DNA from: an uncultured Bacteroidales bacterium
GTDB lineage: Bacteria > Bacteroidota > Bacteroidia > Bacteroidales > Bacteroidaceae
Length of the DNA: 38,810 nt
Direction of reading: 5' to 3'
Assembly (NCBI GenBank): GCA_902802265.1
Contig: CADCLN010000028.1
Location: 1 to 38,810 of the forward strand
Shown here: piece by piece, positions 26,373 to 35,835 of the stretch
Layout of the letters: every line of letters begins with the position of its first letter
How positions within the stretch are numbered: position 1 is the stretch's first letter
Translations under genes and position numbers: made by a program
Notes under the pieces: generated by a model
Databases searched by the model: none
The model's input: the letters and a program-made list of their open reading frames with translations, nothing else
What the model was told of the DNA's origin: nothing

Positions 26373-28472
26373 ATGAAAAAGAACAGATTATTCATTAAGA
26401 TACAGACAATATTCTGTGTGACAGCCATTGCTCTTACTTCTTGCAGCAATGAGCCTGATGGTGAGAATCTCTATACCGCTACGGGTAAAACCATTACGGA
26501 GTATTTGCAGGAAGACCCTGAGCTGTCTTCTTTCCTGAGCATTTTAGGAAAAGTGGAACTGGACAAGTCGCTTGCTGCTTACGGTGAATTTACATGCTTT
26601 GCTCCGACCAATGCGGGTTTGGCTGTGTATATTGACAGCCTTTACAACGATGCTCATGCTCCTGTGCCTCACAATGGCATGACCAGCAATTCGTTGCAGG
26701 GTGTGCTGGACAATGATAGCCTTTGCAATGACATTGCCAAGTATCACCTTTCATCGGGCATTCACAATATTGTGGACATGAGTGGCGAAGGTAGTACCAT
26801 CAACACGATGCTGGGCTACCCCATGTCAACCTCGATTGATTCAGAAGGACGCACAACGCTCAACAGCGTGGCTCACATCATCAGTGCTGACAACGAGGCT
26901 GTCAACGGCGTTTTCCACAAAGTTGACAATGCTATTGCAAGAGACACCCGCCTTTTGCCAGATGTGCTTCACAGTCTGGATGGTTACACCATTTTCTACC
27001 AAGCACTGATTAAAACTGGACTTTGTGACTCTGTAAAGAAAAAGGACAAAGGAGTGATTTACACACTGAAAGACAAGACCGACACCAATGGCGATGAACT
27101 TTTCAGTCCGACAGAGTGCAAGATTCGCTATACCATTTTTGCAGAATCGGACGAAGTCATGGCAAAAGCAGGCATTCATTCTTTGGCCGATCTGCAAGAG
27201 TATGCCAACAGAGTGTATGGAAACGCTGCTAATTGGTATCACTATCTCAACGAGAAAGGGCTGACTGTCAACAAGGACACGACAGAAAAAGCTTGCAAAT
27301 TGCGCTACAACACGCTGAACATGTTCGTTGCCTACCACATTCTCTATGCAGGAATGTCGAAAGACCAGATGGTTTTTGAAAAGCGTTCAAACAACAAGTG
27401 GAACTATAATGTGAACCAATGTGGCGGTGAGCCTTACGACTATTATGAAACGATGCTGCCCAACACATTGATAAAGATTTGGGAGCCTCAACCTGGTACG
27501 TCGCTCTACATTAACCGATGGAGACTGAACAACACGCTGACCAACGAAGTGGGCACAAGAGGTTCTGCCGATATGCACCCACTGCAAACCGCTGGTGGCG
27601 TGAGGGGCGGTGTGAGGATTGACCCATCACTGAATAAATCTGCTCACAATGGTTATATCCACGCCATCAACAGCATGCTGATTTATGACACGAATGTCCC
27701 CAACGGCGTGCTGCATGAACGTATGCGCTTTGAAGCAACCACTTTCCTTGTTGAGTTTATCAACAATGGTTTCCGCTATAACAGCATGGCAGAGATATCG
27801 GCCATGAATGCTGGCGGCTCGGGTGCTCGTATTGCTTTCCCCGTAAATTATTTTGACAATGTTTATTGCTATAATGGAGAAGACACGAAAGTGCGCTACA
27901 ATGTGAATGGTGACTACCGTGCTTACCAGGCAAATGCTTTCCAGGGCTGGGGACAATATGACATTGCCGTGAAGTTCCCGCATGTACCAACAGGTACTTA
28001 CGAATTGCGCTTGTTCTACTCCCCGATGGATCATGGTGGTTTCATGCAGTTCTATCTGGGTACCAGCAAGAATGTACAGGAAATGCAAGTGCTGGGACTG
28101 CCATTGGATGTGCGTGTTCCTGGACGTGATGAACGCATTGGCTGGACAGATGCCAGTACGGAAGAAGACCTTGGCATCGCAACAGACAAGGCTCTCCGCA
28201 ACCGTGGATATATGCGTGCTCCATACAGTTTCCGTGGACACCCCGACACACAGGATGAAGGAACATCGGGTGCTGGCAACTGCCGCACAGATGGCATTAT
28301 CACACTGCGCAAATTGTTTGACCCCATGGTATTCAAACAGAGTGAAGATTACTGGTTCCGCTTCAAAAACATGATTTCGGATGACTCCGACCTGAAATGG
28401 CAGTTGGACTTCATCGAATTGGTTCCAGTGGACATTATCAATAATGACCAGTACGAAGAAGACTGGATGTAA
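26373..28472 (+). CDS. FAS1-domain lipoprotein with C-terminal beta-sandwich (second)
   Basis: A 699-residue lipoprotein. I start at the ATG 26373 because AGAAAGGAG (about 26353-26361) sits upstream as a Shine-Dalgarno-like site and a signal peptide with lipobox ALTSC (Cys24) follows; the longer frame would overlap the susD end. CSNEPDGEN after the cysteine is acidic, as in surface-exported lipoproteins. FAS1 module 1 carries FTCFAPTNAG (about 73-82) and closes with NGVFHKVDNAIA; module 2 carries YTIFAESDEVM and closes with NGYIHAINSMLIYD. Residues about 440-699 form a carbohydrate-binding-like beta-sandwich (FPHVPTGTYELRLFYSP, DLKWQLDFIELVPVD). Some Bacteroidota FAS1 proteins carry an accessory domain there. 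Ligand unknown. Confidence 0.85.
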   Translation: MKKNRLFIKIQTIFCVTAIALTSCSNEPDGENLYTATGKTITEYLQEDPELSSFLSILGKVELDKSLAAYGEFTCFAPTNAGLAVYIDSLYNDAHAPVPHNGMTSNSLQGVLDNDSLCNDIAKYHLSSGIHNIVDMSGEGSTINTMLGYPMSTSIDSEGRTTLNSVAHIISADNEAVNGVFHKVDNAIARDTRLLPDVLHSLDGYTIFYQALIKTGLCDSVKKKDKGVIYTLKDKTDTNGDELFSPTECKIRYTIFAESDEVMAKAGIHSLADLQEYANRVYGNAANWYHYLNEKGLTVNKDTTEKACKLRYNTLNMFVAYHILYAGMSKDQMVFEKRSNNKWNYNVNQCGGEPYDYYETMLPNTLIKIWEPQPGTSLYINRWRLNNTLTNEVGTRGSADMHPLQTAGGVRGGVRIDPSLNKSAHNGYIHAINSMLIYDTNVPNGVLHERMRFEATTFLVEFINNGFRYNSMAEISAMNAGGSGARIAFPVNYFDNVYCYNGEDTKVRYNVNGDYRAYQANAFQGWGQYDIAVKFPHVPTGTYELRLFYSPMDHGGFMQFYLGTSKNVQEMQVLGLPLDVRVPGRDERIGWTDASTEEDLGIATDKALRNRGYMRAPYSFRGHPDTQDEGTSGAGNCRTDGIITLRKLFDPMVFKQSEDYWFRFKNMISDDSDLKWQLDFIELVPVDIINNDQYEEDWM

Positions 28473-28515
28473 GCATTTCATCCAAACATTAACCCTCAAC
28501 ATTTATTGACCGATT

Positions 28516-30309
28516 ATGAAAATAAGTAAATATATAGGTTACACCATGGTGGCTGTAGGTATGCACACCGCAACATCTTGTTCTGACTGGAATGATTGGA
28601 ACACTGTGCCATCGGATGTAAACATGGCGGCAGAAAGGACTCTGTGGGAGAACATTACAGAAAAGCCCGAGCTGCAGAACTTCAAGCAGATTCTGGAAAA
28701 GGTTGGTGCACAAGAGGTGTTCAATACAAACCGATATTATACGGTTTGGGCACCGACACTGACTAATTTTCAGCGAGACTCGATTCTGGCTCTTGACAGT
28801 GCCGTCATTGTGAATCAGTTTGTCAACAACCACATTGCTGAGTATAATCATCAAGCCTCGGGCATTGTTTCGGAACGAATCCATACGCTCAATGAGAAGT
28901 CGTACAGTTTCTCCGGAGAAAATGGCGTCTATAAATTTAATGATGTGGATGTCATCGAGAAAAATATTCCAAACAACAATGGTACGCTGCACATCTTGAG
29001 CAGCAAATCACCTTTCCTGCCTAATGCTTACCAAAACATCTGGATGGCTAACGATGTGGATTCACTTGCCAATTACTTCAAGAAATATGAATTAACAGTA
29101 TTGGACGAAAGCAAATCCGTAGCAGGTCCGATGGTGAATGGTAAACAGACTTACATTGACTCAGTAATGGTGACATACAACTCTATGGCAAACAGCATCA
29201 GAGCAAAACTCGACTCGGAAGACTCTGTTTACACGTTCATCATGCCAAACAATGAAGCGTACAAGAAACTGTATGACAAGATTGCTTCGCTCTACACGTA
29301 TGTAAATGGCATTCAGGCTCAAGATGTCATCACTTCGACTTCGGCATCGAGTTATACAACCCTGACTGCTCCATCTATAGACATGAGTTACCTAAAAGAT
29401 TCGCTGATTCGCCGTCAGATTGTTAACAATTTGGTTTATAGTCACAACAACAAGTATAATGCCAAATTCTTTGACGGCATTGAATACAGCTATAAAGGAG
29501 CTGGTGTGCCAGAAGACACGATTGTTTCCACTTATCGCAATTGGTTCACTGATCCAGAAATGATTTTTGGCCCAGCACACATCAAGGAAAACATCAAACT
29601 CTCCAACGGTAAAGCTGTCGTCGTGGATTCCATGATGTTCAAGTCATGGGAAACATTCAATCCAGAAATCACGGTGCCAGGTATTAGCACTGTCCGCGCT
29701 TTATCGGGAACACCTTCTTTCGTCAGAGTAACTTACCCTGACAGTTCAAAAGTTGATTTGACAGATGGAAAACGTGTCATTTATGCACAAGTTGAGCCAA
29801 CATCTTCTTTTGGAAAACCCGAAATGGATTTCTATCTGCCCAATGTGCTTTCTGGCACTTACCGCATCTATGCTGTCATTCCACCTGTGAACGTCAGCCT
29901 TGAAGATACGACTGCGGTAAAACCCAATTGGCTGAACTTCACGTTGAACTATTATAATCCCAAGACTGCAAAGTTGACAGATTATACGTTTACCAACAGC
30001 CGATTTGTCAGTGGCAGCGAAATCATCACTTACAGCGACAAGGGGAAGGAAGTGAAAACCGCTATCAAAGATACGGACTTCTTTAATGACACGACGAAGG
30101 TAGATACCCTCTTGCTCGGAGAATTCACATTCCCATGCTGCTACAAAGGCATCGGTGAGTATTATCCCAACATCAAAACAACAATATCTTCTTCGTTCAA
30201 AACATTGAAGTCTTCTGGACATCTGGATGCTTTTGACCGCACCATTCGCATTTGCGCCATCATCCTTCGTCCTGTTGAGTATGATAAATATCTTAAAGAT
30301 GAAGAGTAA
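28516..30309 (+). CDS. FAS1-domain lipoprotein with C-terminal beta-sandwich (third)
   Basis: A 597-residue lipoprotein with lipobox TATSC (Cys22) followed by the acidic SDWNDWN. FAS1 module 1 carries YTVWAPTLTNF (75-85) and closes with NGTLHILSSKSPFLPN; module 2 carries YTFIMPNNEAY (239-249). The C-terminal part (about 390-597) contains VIYAQVEPTSSFGKPEMDF and YLPNVLSGTYRIYAVIPPV, matching in layout the C-terminal module of the gene at 26373, so the two are likely paralogues. It lies 43 bp after that gene and 15 bp before the second susC, mirroring the position of the first FAS1 gene ahead of the first susC. Confidence 0.85.
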   Translation: MKISKYIGYTMVAVGMHTATSCSDWNDWNTVPSDVNMAAERTLWENITEKPELQNFKQILEKVGAQEVFNTNRYYTVWAPTLTNFQRDSILALDSAVIVNQFVNNHIAEYNHQASGIVSERIHTLNEKSYSFSGENGVYKFNDVDVIEKNIPNNNGTLHILSSKSPFLPNAYQNIWMANDVDSLANYFKKYELTVLDESKSVAGPMVNGKQTYIDSVMVTYNSMANSIRAKLDSEDSVYTFIMPNNEAYKKLYDKIASLYTYVNGIQAQDVITSTSASSYTTLTAPSIDMSYLKDSLIRRQIVNNLVYSHNNKYNAKFFDGIEYSYKGAGVPEDTIVSTYRNWFTDPEMIFGPAHIKENIKLSNGKAVVVDSMMFKSWETFNPEITVPGISTVRALSGTPSFVRVTYPDSSKVDLTDGKRVIYAQVEPTSSFGKPEMDFYLPNVLSGTYRIYAVIPPVNVSLEDTTAVKPNWLNFTLNYYNPKTAKLTDYTFTNSRFVSGSEIITYSDKGKEVKTAIKDTDFFNDTTKVDTLLLGEFTFPCCYKGIGEYYPNIKTTISSSFKTLKSSGHLDAFDRTIRICAIILRPVEYDKYLKDEE

Positions 30310-30324
30310 AACCATAAAAGCACG

Positions 30325-33300
30325 ATGATTATGACAAAGTTTTTTGATAACATACAATGCCAGAGCCTACGCCTTTCCGTCTGTGCTCTTATGATTGCCT
30401 CTGCCACTGCTGTTTGTGCTCAAGACGAAGCTGAAGAGCAGGCTCCGACGCAGAAGCCTGCAAAGCGAGAGAAAGTGGAGAAGAAATATCCCACCGTGAC
30501 ACTGAAGGGAAACATTGTTGACCTTGGCACGAAGGCTCCACTTGCAGGTGTACAAATTCAAGCCTTAGGCAATAACAAATATACTGCCTTGAGCGACGAA
30601 GAGGGTAATTTTACCATTCAAGTGCCTAAGTTCGTCACTTCGCTCTATGTATTCTCACCAGAATACCTCAGCCAGCAGGTTGCCATCAATCCGAGTGACC
30701 CAGAAAGTGAAATCTGTATCAAGATGCTCAGCGACCAATTCGGAAAGATGTATGACAATAGTACGTCTTACACAGCATCGAAAAAGATTGGCATAGAATC
30801 GCACGACGCTACCATTGACGGTGACATCACCAAACAAATGAATGGAGATGTGCGTTCCATCACTCGTTCCGGTGCCATAGAAAACGGTGCTGCCATGTTC
30901 ATTCGAGGACTTAACTCGCTGAATGCAAATGCGCAGCCTCTCATTGTGATTGACGGCATAGAACAAGACATGATGCTGGATCGTGGTGCATTGCATGACG
31001 GACAATTCATGAATGTGCTTGCCAACATTTCGCCGAGTGACATTGAAAGCGTAGAAGTGCTTAAGAATGCCACAGCTCTGTACGGTGCCCGTGGTGGCAA
31101 TGGTGTGATTCTCATTAACACCAAACGAGGACACTCCATGGCAACCCGCATTGATGCCGACATCTATGCTGGGGTGCAGCTCATCCCTGCCCTGCCCACG
31201 ATGATGAATGCAGCTCAATACCGCACGTATGCTACGGAAATGATTGGTTCCATCATGGAACAGCAAAATTATGCAAAGAGTATTTCGTTCAATTTCCTGA
31301 ACGATGACCCTACGGGTTTTTATTACAATATGTATCATAACGACACAGATTGGACCAAAGAAGCTTACCGCAATGCCATTACCCAAAACTACAACATCAA
31401 TGTGCAGGGTGGCGATGATGTGGGTATGTACAACTTGTCGTTGGGTTACAGGAAGTCACAAAACACAGCAAAGGAAAACGACTTTGACCGCATGAACATT
31501 CGTTTCAACACGGATATTGAAATAATCAAACAACTCAAGACCAAGTTTGACCTTTCTATTTCACGCACAAACAGCAATGTGTTTGACATGGCGATACCAG
31601 CCAACTTGACACAGGGTACCGTTACGTCACCAACCTTCCTTTCTCTCATCAAGTCTCCATTGGTGGCTCCTTATGAATATAATGCCATCATCAAGGATTA
31701 TTCAAACATTCTGAGCAGCTACGACGACATCTTTGAGCAGCTTAACACAGTTCAAAGCGGTCTGGGACGTGCACAATCTCTGGCTAACCCCACGTCAATC
31801 CTTGAATACGGAAAAGGCGACAACAAAAACAAAAATGAAAACACGTATTTCAATGTGCTGCTGGCACCTACATTGGAAATCAACAAACATCTGAAATTGA
31901 CAGAAACCATCAGCTACTCACTGACACGTAATTCTCAGCGTTATTTCCGTCCCAACACGGGTGTTCCAAGTTTCACCATTAGTGATCTCGGCACAGTGTA
32001 TTCCAAGGTGATGTCTTTCCAAGCCAAGGAAAATAACATTGTTAGCAACACACGTATTGATTGGGAGCAGCTTTATGGTAGCCATTCCATCAAAGTCTTT
32101 GGTGGTTTCCGTTACAACCGATTCAAATATGATTGCACCTCGTTGGCTACAGAATACACAACGAATACAGGCAACGACAAGAACCCGACCCTTTCATCTA
32201 CTTCAGGCTACCCCACTTCAACAGGTGCTGCTGATGTCTGGAAACAGATACAATGGTATGCAAATGCCGACTACAATTATCAAAACAGATTCTTTGCCAC
32301 GGTATCACTCTTGGCTGAATCAAACAGCCGCTTCGGAGCTAACTCAGGTCAGAAGATTTTCGGTGTTGGGTGGGCTTTCTTCCCCAGCATTCAGGCTGGA
32401 TGGATTCTGACCAATGAAAAATGGTTCAAGAAGAACAAAGGAGTGAATTATCTGCGTGTTAATGTAGGCTTCGATACCAGCGGAAATGACAACATTTCCA
32501 ATTATGCCGCTCAAACATCCTATTCCTCTATACGTTACAACTACAATGCCATTGGTGCACAACTTACCAACATTGGTAACGATAATATCAAATGGGAGTT
32601 GACCAAGAAATTTAATGCTGGCGTTGAAGGAAACTTTATAGATAACCGCATTTCATTTGCATTCAATTACTACATCCACAATACCAACGACTTGCTTACG
32701 CTCAAGACGTTTGAAAATCCTATTGGCGGCATCAACCGTTATTGGACAAACGGTGGTTCGCTCCGCAACGAAGGATTTGAAACCACTGTCAGCTTCAAGC
32801 CTGTAGTCACAAAAGATTGGCACTTTGAAATCGGGGCTACTGTTGGTCACTACAAGAATAAAATCACGGCATTACCTGATGGAGACTACACATCTTCTAT
32901 ATATGGGAACAACAATATCCTCACAGCTGTGGGTCGTCCTGCAGGGCTTTTCTATGGATATGAAACAGCCGGAGTGTTTGCCAATGCCGACGAAGCAGCC
33001 AAATATGGGAAATCGCACGAAAACGTAAACCACCAGGCAACGACAAATCTATACATGATCAATGCCGCTGGCCAGAAAATCGATTTCCAGGCAGGCGATG
33101 TTCACTTTGTGGATCAAAATGCAGACGGTGTCATCAACGAAAGCGACAAGGTTGTCATTGGAGACCCCAATCCTGACATTTATGGAAACATTTTTGCTAC
33201 GCTCAACTGGAAACGTCTTACATTTGGACTGAATTTCAGTTATAGTCTGGGCAATGACATTTACAATTATCAGCGTGCCATTCTCAATGCTGGCAGCAAT

Positions 33301-33666
33301 TTCTATAATCAGCAAGTGGCAGAAACAAGCCATTGGCGTTACGAAGGTCAGCAGACCGACATCCCACGCCTCAATTACGGAGACCCGCTGGGCAACAACC
33401 GTTTCAGCGACCGTTGGATTGAAGATGGCAGTTACCTTCGCCTGAAGAACATCAATCTCACTTACAAAATTCCAGTGCCAACTTCTTGGTCATGGTTGCA
33501 AGGACTTTCTGTATGGGCAGAAGCACGCAATGTGTTCACACTTACAAAATATCTCGGTGCAGACCCAGAGTTTAGCATTGCCAATGGCGTGCTCTACCAA
33601 GGCATCGATGCTGGCAACCTGGCACAAGGCCGTCAGTTCCTCGTTGGTGTAAAAATTAACCTCTAA
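30325..33666 (+). CDS. SusC/RagA-type TonB-dependent transporter (second)
   Basis: A 1113-residue outer-membrane importer. The signal peptide (ending TAVCAQ, about residue 33) is followed by an unusual charged linker rich in E, K and P (DEAEEQAPTQKPAKREKVEKK), then the carboxypeptidase-regulatory-like domain (VTLKGNIVDLGTKAPLAGVQI, SDEEGNFTI). The plug is clear (AMFIRGLNSLNANAQPLIVIDGIE, VEVLKNATALYGARGGNGVILINTKRG), and the barrel ends in GVKINL. The usual LxEVVV TonB-box pattern before the plug is not seen; IGIESHDATIDGDI occupies that region. An in-frame ATG two codons downstream is an alternative start. The SusD partner follows after 15 bp. Confidence 0.95.
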   Translation: MIMTKFFDNIQCQSLRLSVCALMIASATAVCAQDEAEEQAPTQKPAKREKVEKKYPTVTLKGNIVDLGTKAPLAGVQIQALGNNKYTALSDEEGNFTIQVPKFVTSLYVFSPEYLSQQVAINPSDPESEICIKMLSDQFGKMYDNSTSYTASKKIGIESHDATIDGDITKQMNGDVRSITRSGAIENGAAMFIRGLNSLNANAQPLIVIDGIEQDMMLDRGALHDGQFMNVLANISPSDIESVEVLKNATALYGARGGNGVILINTKRGHSMATRIDADIYAGVQLIPALPTMMNAAQYRTYATEMIGSIMEQQNYAKSISFNFLNDDPTGFYYNMYHNDTDWTKEAYRNAITQNYNINVQGGDDVGMYNLSLGYRKSQNTAKENDFDRMNIRFNTDIEIIKQLKTKFDLSISRTNSNVFDMAIPANLTQGTVTSPTFLSLIKSPLVAPYEYNAIIKDYSNILSSYDDIFEQLNTVQSGLGRAQSLANPTSILEYGKGDNKNKNENTYFNVLLAPTLEINKHLKLTETISYSLTRNSQRYFRPNTGVPSFTISDLGTVYSKVMSFQAKENNIVSNTRIDWEQLYGSHSIKVFGGFRYNRFKYDCTSLATEYTTNTGNDKNPTLSSTSGYPTSTGAADVWKQIQWYANADYNYQNRFFATVSLLAESNSRFGANSGQKIFGVGWAFFPSIQAGWILTNEKWFKKNKGVNYLRVNVGFDTSGNDNISNYAAQTSYSSIRYNYNAIGAQLTNIGNDNIKWELTKKFNAGVEGNFIDNRISFAFNYYIHNTNDLLTLKTFENPIGGINRYWTNGGSLRNEGFETTVSFKPVVTKDWHFEIGATVGHYKNKITALPDGDYTSSIYGNNNILTAVGRPAGLFYGYETAGVFANADEAAKYGKSHENVNHQATTNLYMINAAGQKIDFQAGDVHFVDQNADGVINESDKVVIGDPNPDIYGNIFATLNWKRLTFGLNFSYSLGNDIYNYQRAILNAGSNFYNQQVAETSHWRYEGQQTDIPRLNYGDPLGNNRFSDRWIEDGSYLRLKNINLTYKIPVPTSWSWLQGLSVWAEARNVFTLTKYLGADPEFSIANGVLYQGIDAGNLAQGRQFLVGVKINL

Positions 33667-33681
33667 AAAACTTTTCCGAAC

Positions 33682-35550
33682 ATGAAAAATTATCATATAA
33701 AGAGCCAAAGCATTGCAACACTGTTTGCTTTCTTCATTCTTCATTCTTCATTCTTCATTCTTTCATCCTGTTCCGACATGATGGAAACGGATAGTGACCG
33801 ACAAAGCATCGAACCAGAGTTGAACACCAAAACCGACTCCGTTTTCTATGCATTCGGTATTGCACAAGCCATGCAACAATTGGCCGACCAATATTTCTTT
33901 CAGGGAGAAATGCGAGGAGAACTTGTCACCACCACAGACAAAACGGACATCAACCTGCGTCAGTTAGCTAATTTCAGTGCAGACATAACCAACAAGTATG
34001 ACAGCGCTTACGTCTATTATCGCGTCATCAACAATTGTAACTACTACTTGGCTCATCGTGACACAACCTTGCTTACCGGCTCGACGGATGTTACCCGCCG
34101 TGAATATGCAGCAGTAAAGGCTTACCGTGCATGGGCTTACCTACAATTAGCACGTAATTACGGCAAAGTGCCATTCTTCACAGAACCATTGACCACCATC
34201 TCTCAGATCGACGACAACAAATTTCCAGAATACGGCATCGAGGAAATTGCCGCTAATCTGTGCCCAGACCTTGAAACCTATTCAGGAACTTCCGTTCCCA
34301 ACTATGGTACAAGCATCTCCTGTGGTTTCACAAACTTTGGACTGTCAAAAACAATGGACACACGCAAATGTTTCATCCCTGTAAATGTCATTTTGGGCGA
34401 TCTTTATCTTGAAACGGGTCAATACCAGAAAGCCATCAACAGCTATGTCACCTATCTCACAACAGAAGAAGTCAGATCGCCCTCAGTCATTGCGCCATTT
34501 AAACTCCGCAATAAAGAAGACCAAAACCCAACCAACATGAGAGGTGTCATTGCCAGCAGTCCAAACTACGGCGACATCTATAATAATAATAATGTGACAG
34601 ACATTGTCACTTACATCCCCATGTCAGTAAGCAGAGTGCGCGGTACTACGACCAACGTGCCCAACACATTTGGCTATGACTATTATGCACTCACAACTGC
34701 TGCTTGCTGGAAAGAAGACATCCAGCTGCTGCCATCAGAAGCTTACAACACACTTACCGAAGACCTTACTTACTATTATTACGAGAATGTGCTCGGTGGC
34801 ACCCCAAACCGTGACGTAACTTCTGGTCCATACGGCGACATGCGTTCTTTAGCCATTATGCACACACGACAGCAAGCTTCAAATCTTCAGACCGATGACG
34901 AAGAAGATCTGCAGTGGATTGACAAATTCCAAAGCGGCAACATCATCCTCTATCGAATTTCGACCATTTACCTGCACCTTTGTGAAGCACTTAACCGCGC
35001 AGGACTGCCCGATGCCGCATTTGCTTTCTTAAAAGAAGGTATCAACAGCAATGACACGATCCAGGCCAATACTTGGCTTTCAGAGGCAGGCAAACAATTC
35101 TTCCGCACCACGTTCCTCAATGAAAAGAACGGGGAAATCTTCTACAATAATTCACAACCAATCCACCAAAGAGGTTGCGGCGTAACCAGCGACAGACAAT
35201 ACCCTGGTGCACAAGGCGCATCACCCTATCAGTTTGCCACAGAAATTGGAAACAAATTAAAGAAACTGGCAGAAAACGCAGCACTTTATCCTGGACTGGC
35301 AAGCAGAGTTACCGCTAATGCAACAACAAAAGCAGACACCATCATGGCGATGGAAGAATTACTTTGCGATGAAGAAGCCATGGAATTCTGTTTTGAAGGC
35401 TCACGATGGTACGACCTCATGCGTTTTGCTAAACATAAAAATCGCGCCGGATTGCAAGGAAATGCATGGCTGGCAGATAAACTAAAAGCAAATGCACCCA
35501 CCAAAGCACTCACTGATGAACAAAATTGGTACCTTCCATTCAAAAAATAG
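33682..35550 (+). CDS. SusD/RagB-type surface lipoprotein (second)
   Basis: A 622-residue SusD-family lipoprotein pairing with the SusC at 30325. The signal peptide contains an internally repeated hydrophobic stretch (FFILHSSFFILSS) and ends in the lipobox LSSC (Cys30), followed by acidic SDMMETDSD. The family core is visible: YYRVINNCNYYLAHRD, VKAYRAWAYLQLARNYGKVPFFT, YLHLCEALNRAGLPD and the C-terminal LLCDEEAMEFCFEGSRWYDLM. The codons for residues 18-27 consist of four perfect 7-bp repeats, a slippage-prone tract. Last gene of the operon; a T-rich tract (35565-35625) without a strong GC stem follows. Confidence 0.95.
   Translation: MKNYHIKSQSIATLFAFFILHSSFFILSSCSDMMETDSDRQSIEPELNTKTDSVFYAFGIAQAMQQLADQYFFQGEMRGELVTTTDKTDINLRQLANFSADITNKYDSAYVYYRVINNCNYYLAHRDTTLLTGSTDVTRREYAAVKAYRAWAYLQLARNYGKVPFFTEPLTTISQIDDNKFPEYGIEEIAANLCPDLETYSGTSVPNYGTSISCGFTNFGLSKTMDTRKCFIPVNVILGDLYLETGQYQKAINSYVTYLTTEEVRSPSVIAPFKLRNKEDQNPTNMRGVIASSPNYGDIYNNNNVTDIVTYIPMSVSRVRGTTTNVPNTFGYDYYALTTAACWKEDIQLLPSEAYNTLTEDLTYYYYENVLGGTPNRDVTSGPYGDMRSLAIMHTRQQASNLQTDDEEDLQWIDKFQSGNIILYRISTIYLHLCEALNRAGLPDAAFAFLKEGINSNDTIQANTWLSEAGKQFFRTTFLNEKNGEIFYNNSQPIHQRGCGVTSDRQYPGAQGASPYQFATEIGNKLKKLAENAALYPGLASRVTANATTKADTIMAMEELLCDEEAMEFCFEGSRWYDLMRFAKHKNRAGLQGNAWLADKLKANAPTKALTDEQNWYLPFKK
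33733..33760 (+). repeat. Four tandem TTCATTC heptamers in the signal-peptide codons of susD
   Basis: TTCATTC occurs at 33733-33739, 33740-33746, 33747-33753 and 33754-33760 without mismatch, followed by the near-copy TTTCATC. Seven is not a multiple of three, so gain or loss of one or two units shifts the reading frame, whereas three units (21 bp) keep it and change the peptide by seven residues. Confidence 0.95.
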
Positions 35551-35655
35551 CCTCTGAACATGATTTTTTAATCAAAAATACTGCAAAATGCATTTTTTTC
35601 GTGTTTTTTTTCGATTTTTTCTCAAAAGTATTTTAGGAATTTCAAAAAATAACAC

Positions 35656-35663
35656 TAAATTTG
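35656..35663 (+). promoter_or_regulatory. Candidate -7 element (TAAATTTG) for the 931-residue secreted protein
   Basis: TAAATTTG matches TAnnTTTG, 172 bp before the ATG at 35836, which implies a leader of about 165 nt. The 285-bp gap after the operon is very A/T-rich; its first part has several T runs (35565-35625) that may end the upstream transcript. Confidence 0.5.
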
Positions 35664-35693
35664 CGCCCAAATCCCGAAATGGGAACAAAAAAT

Positions 35694-35722
35694 CATAACC
35701 CAACACCATGTTCGGTGTTATG
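35694..35722 (+). other. Alternative hairpins in the 5' leader
   Basis: AACACC (35702-35707) can pair with GGTGTT (35714-35719); alternatively CATAAC (35694-35699) pairs with GTTATG (35717-35722) with AACA/TGTT inside. The structures exclude each other in part. This sits about 30 nt into the predicted leader and could stabilise the transcript. No riboswitch class is recognised. Confidence 0.4.
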
Positions 35723-35835
35723 TTGCACCGCGACAACAATCAAAAACCATATTTGAAATGTTGAAGCCTTGCGACACAAAAACAAAGTAAGAGAAATTTC
35801 TATACAACTAATTTATTAACCAATTAACAAACCTT

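Noticed and set aside
35664-35835. Riboswitch in the long leader
   Set aside because: No known riboswitch core was recognised, and the downstream gene is a secreted protein with no evident metabolite link.
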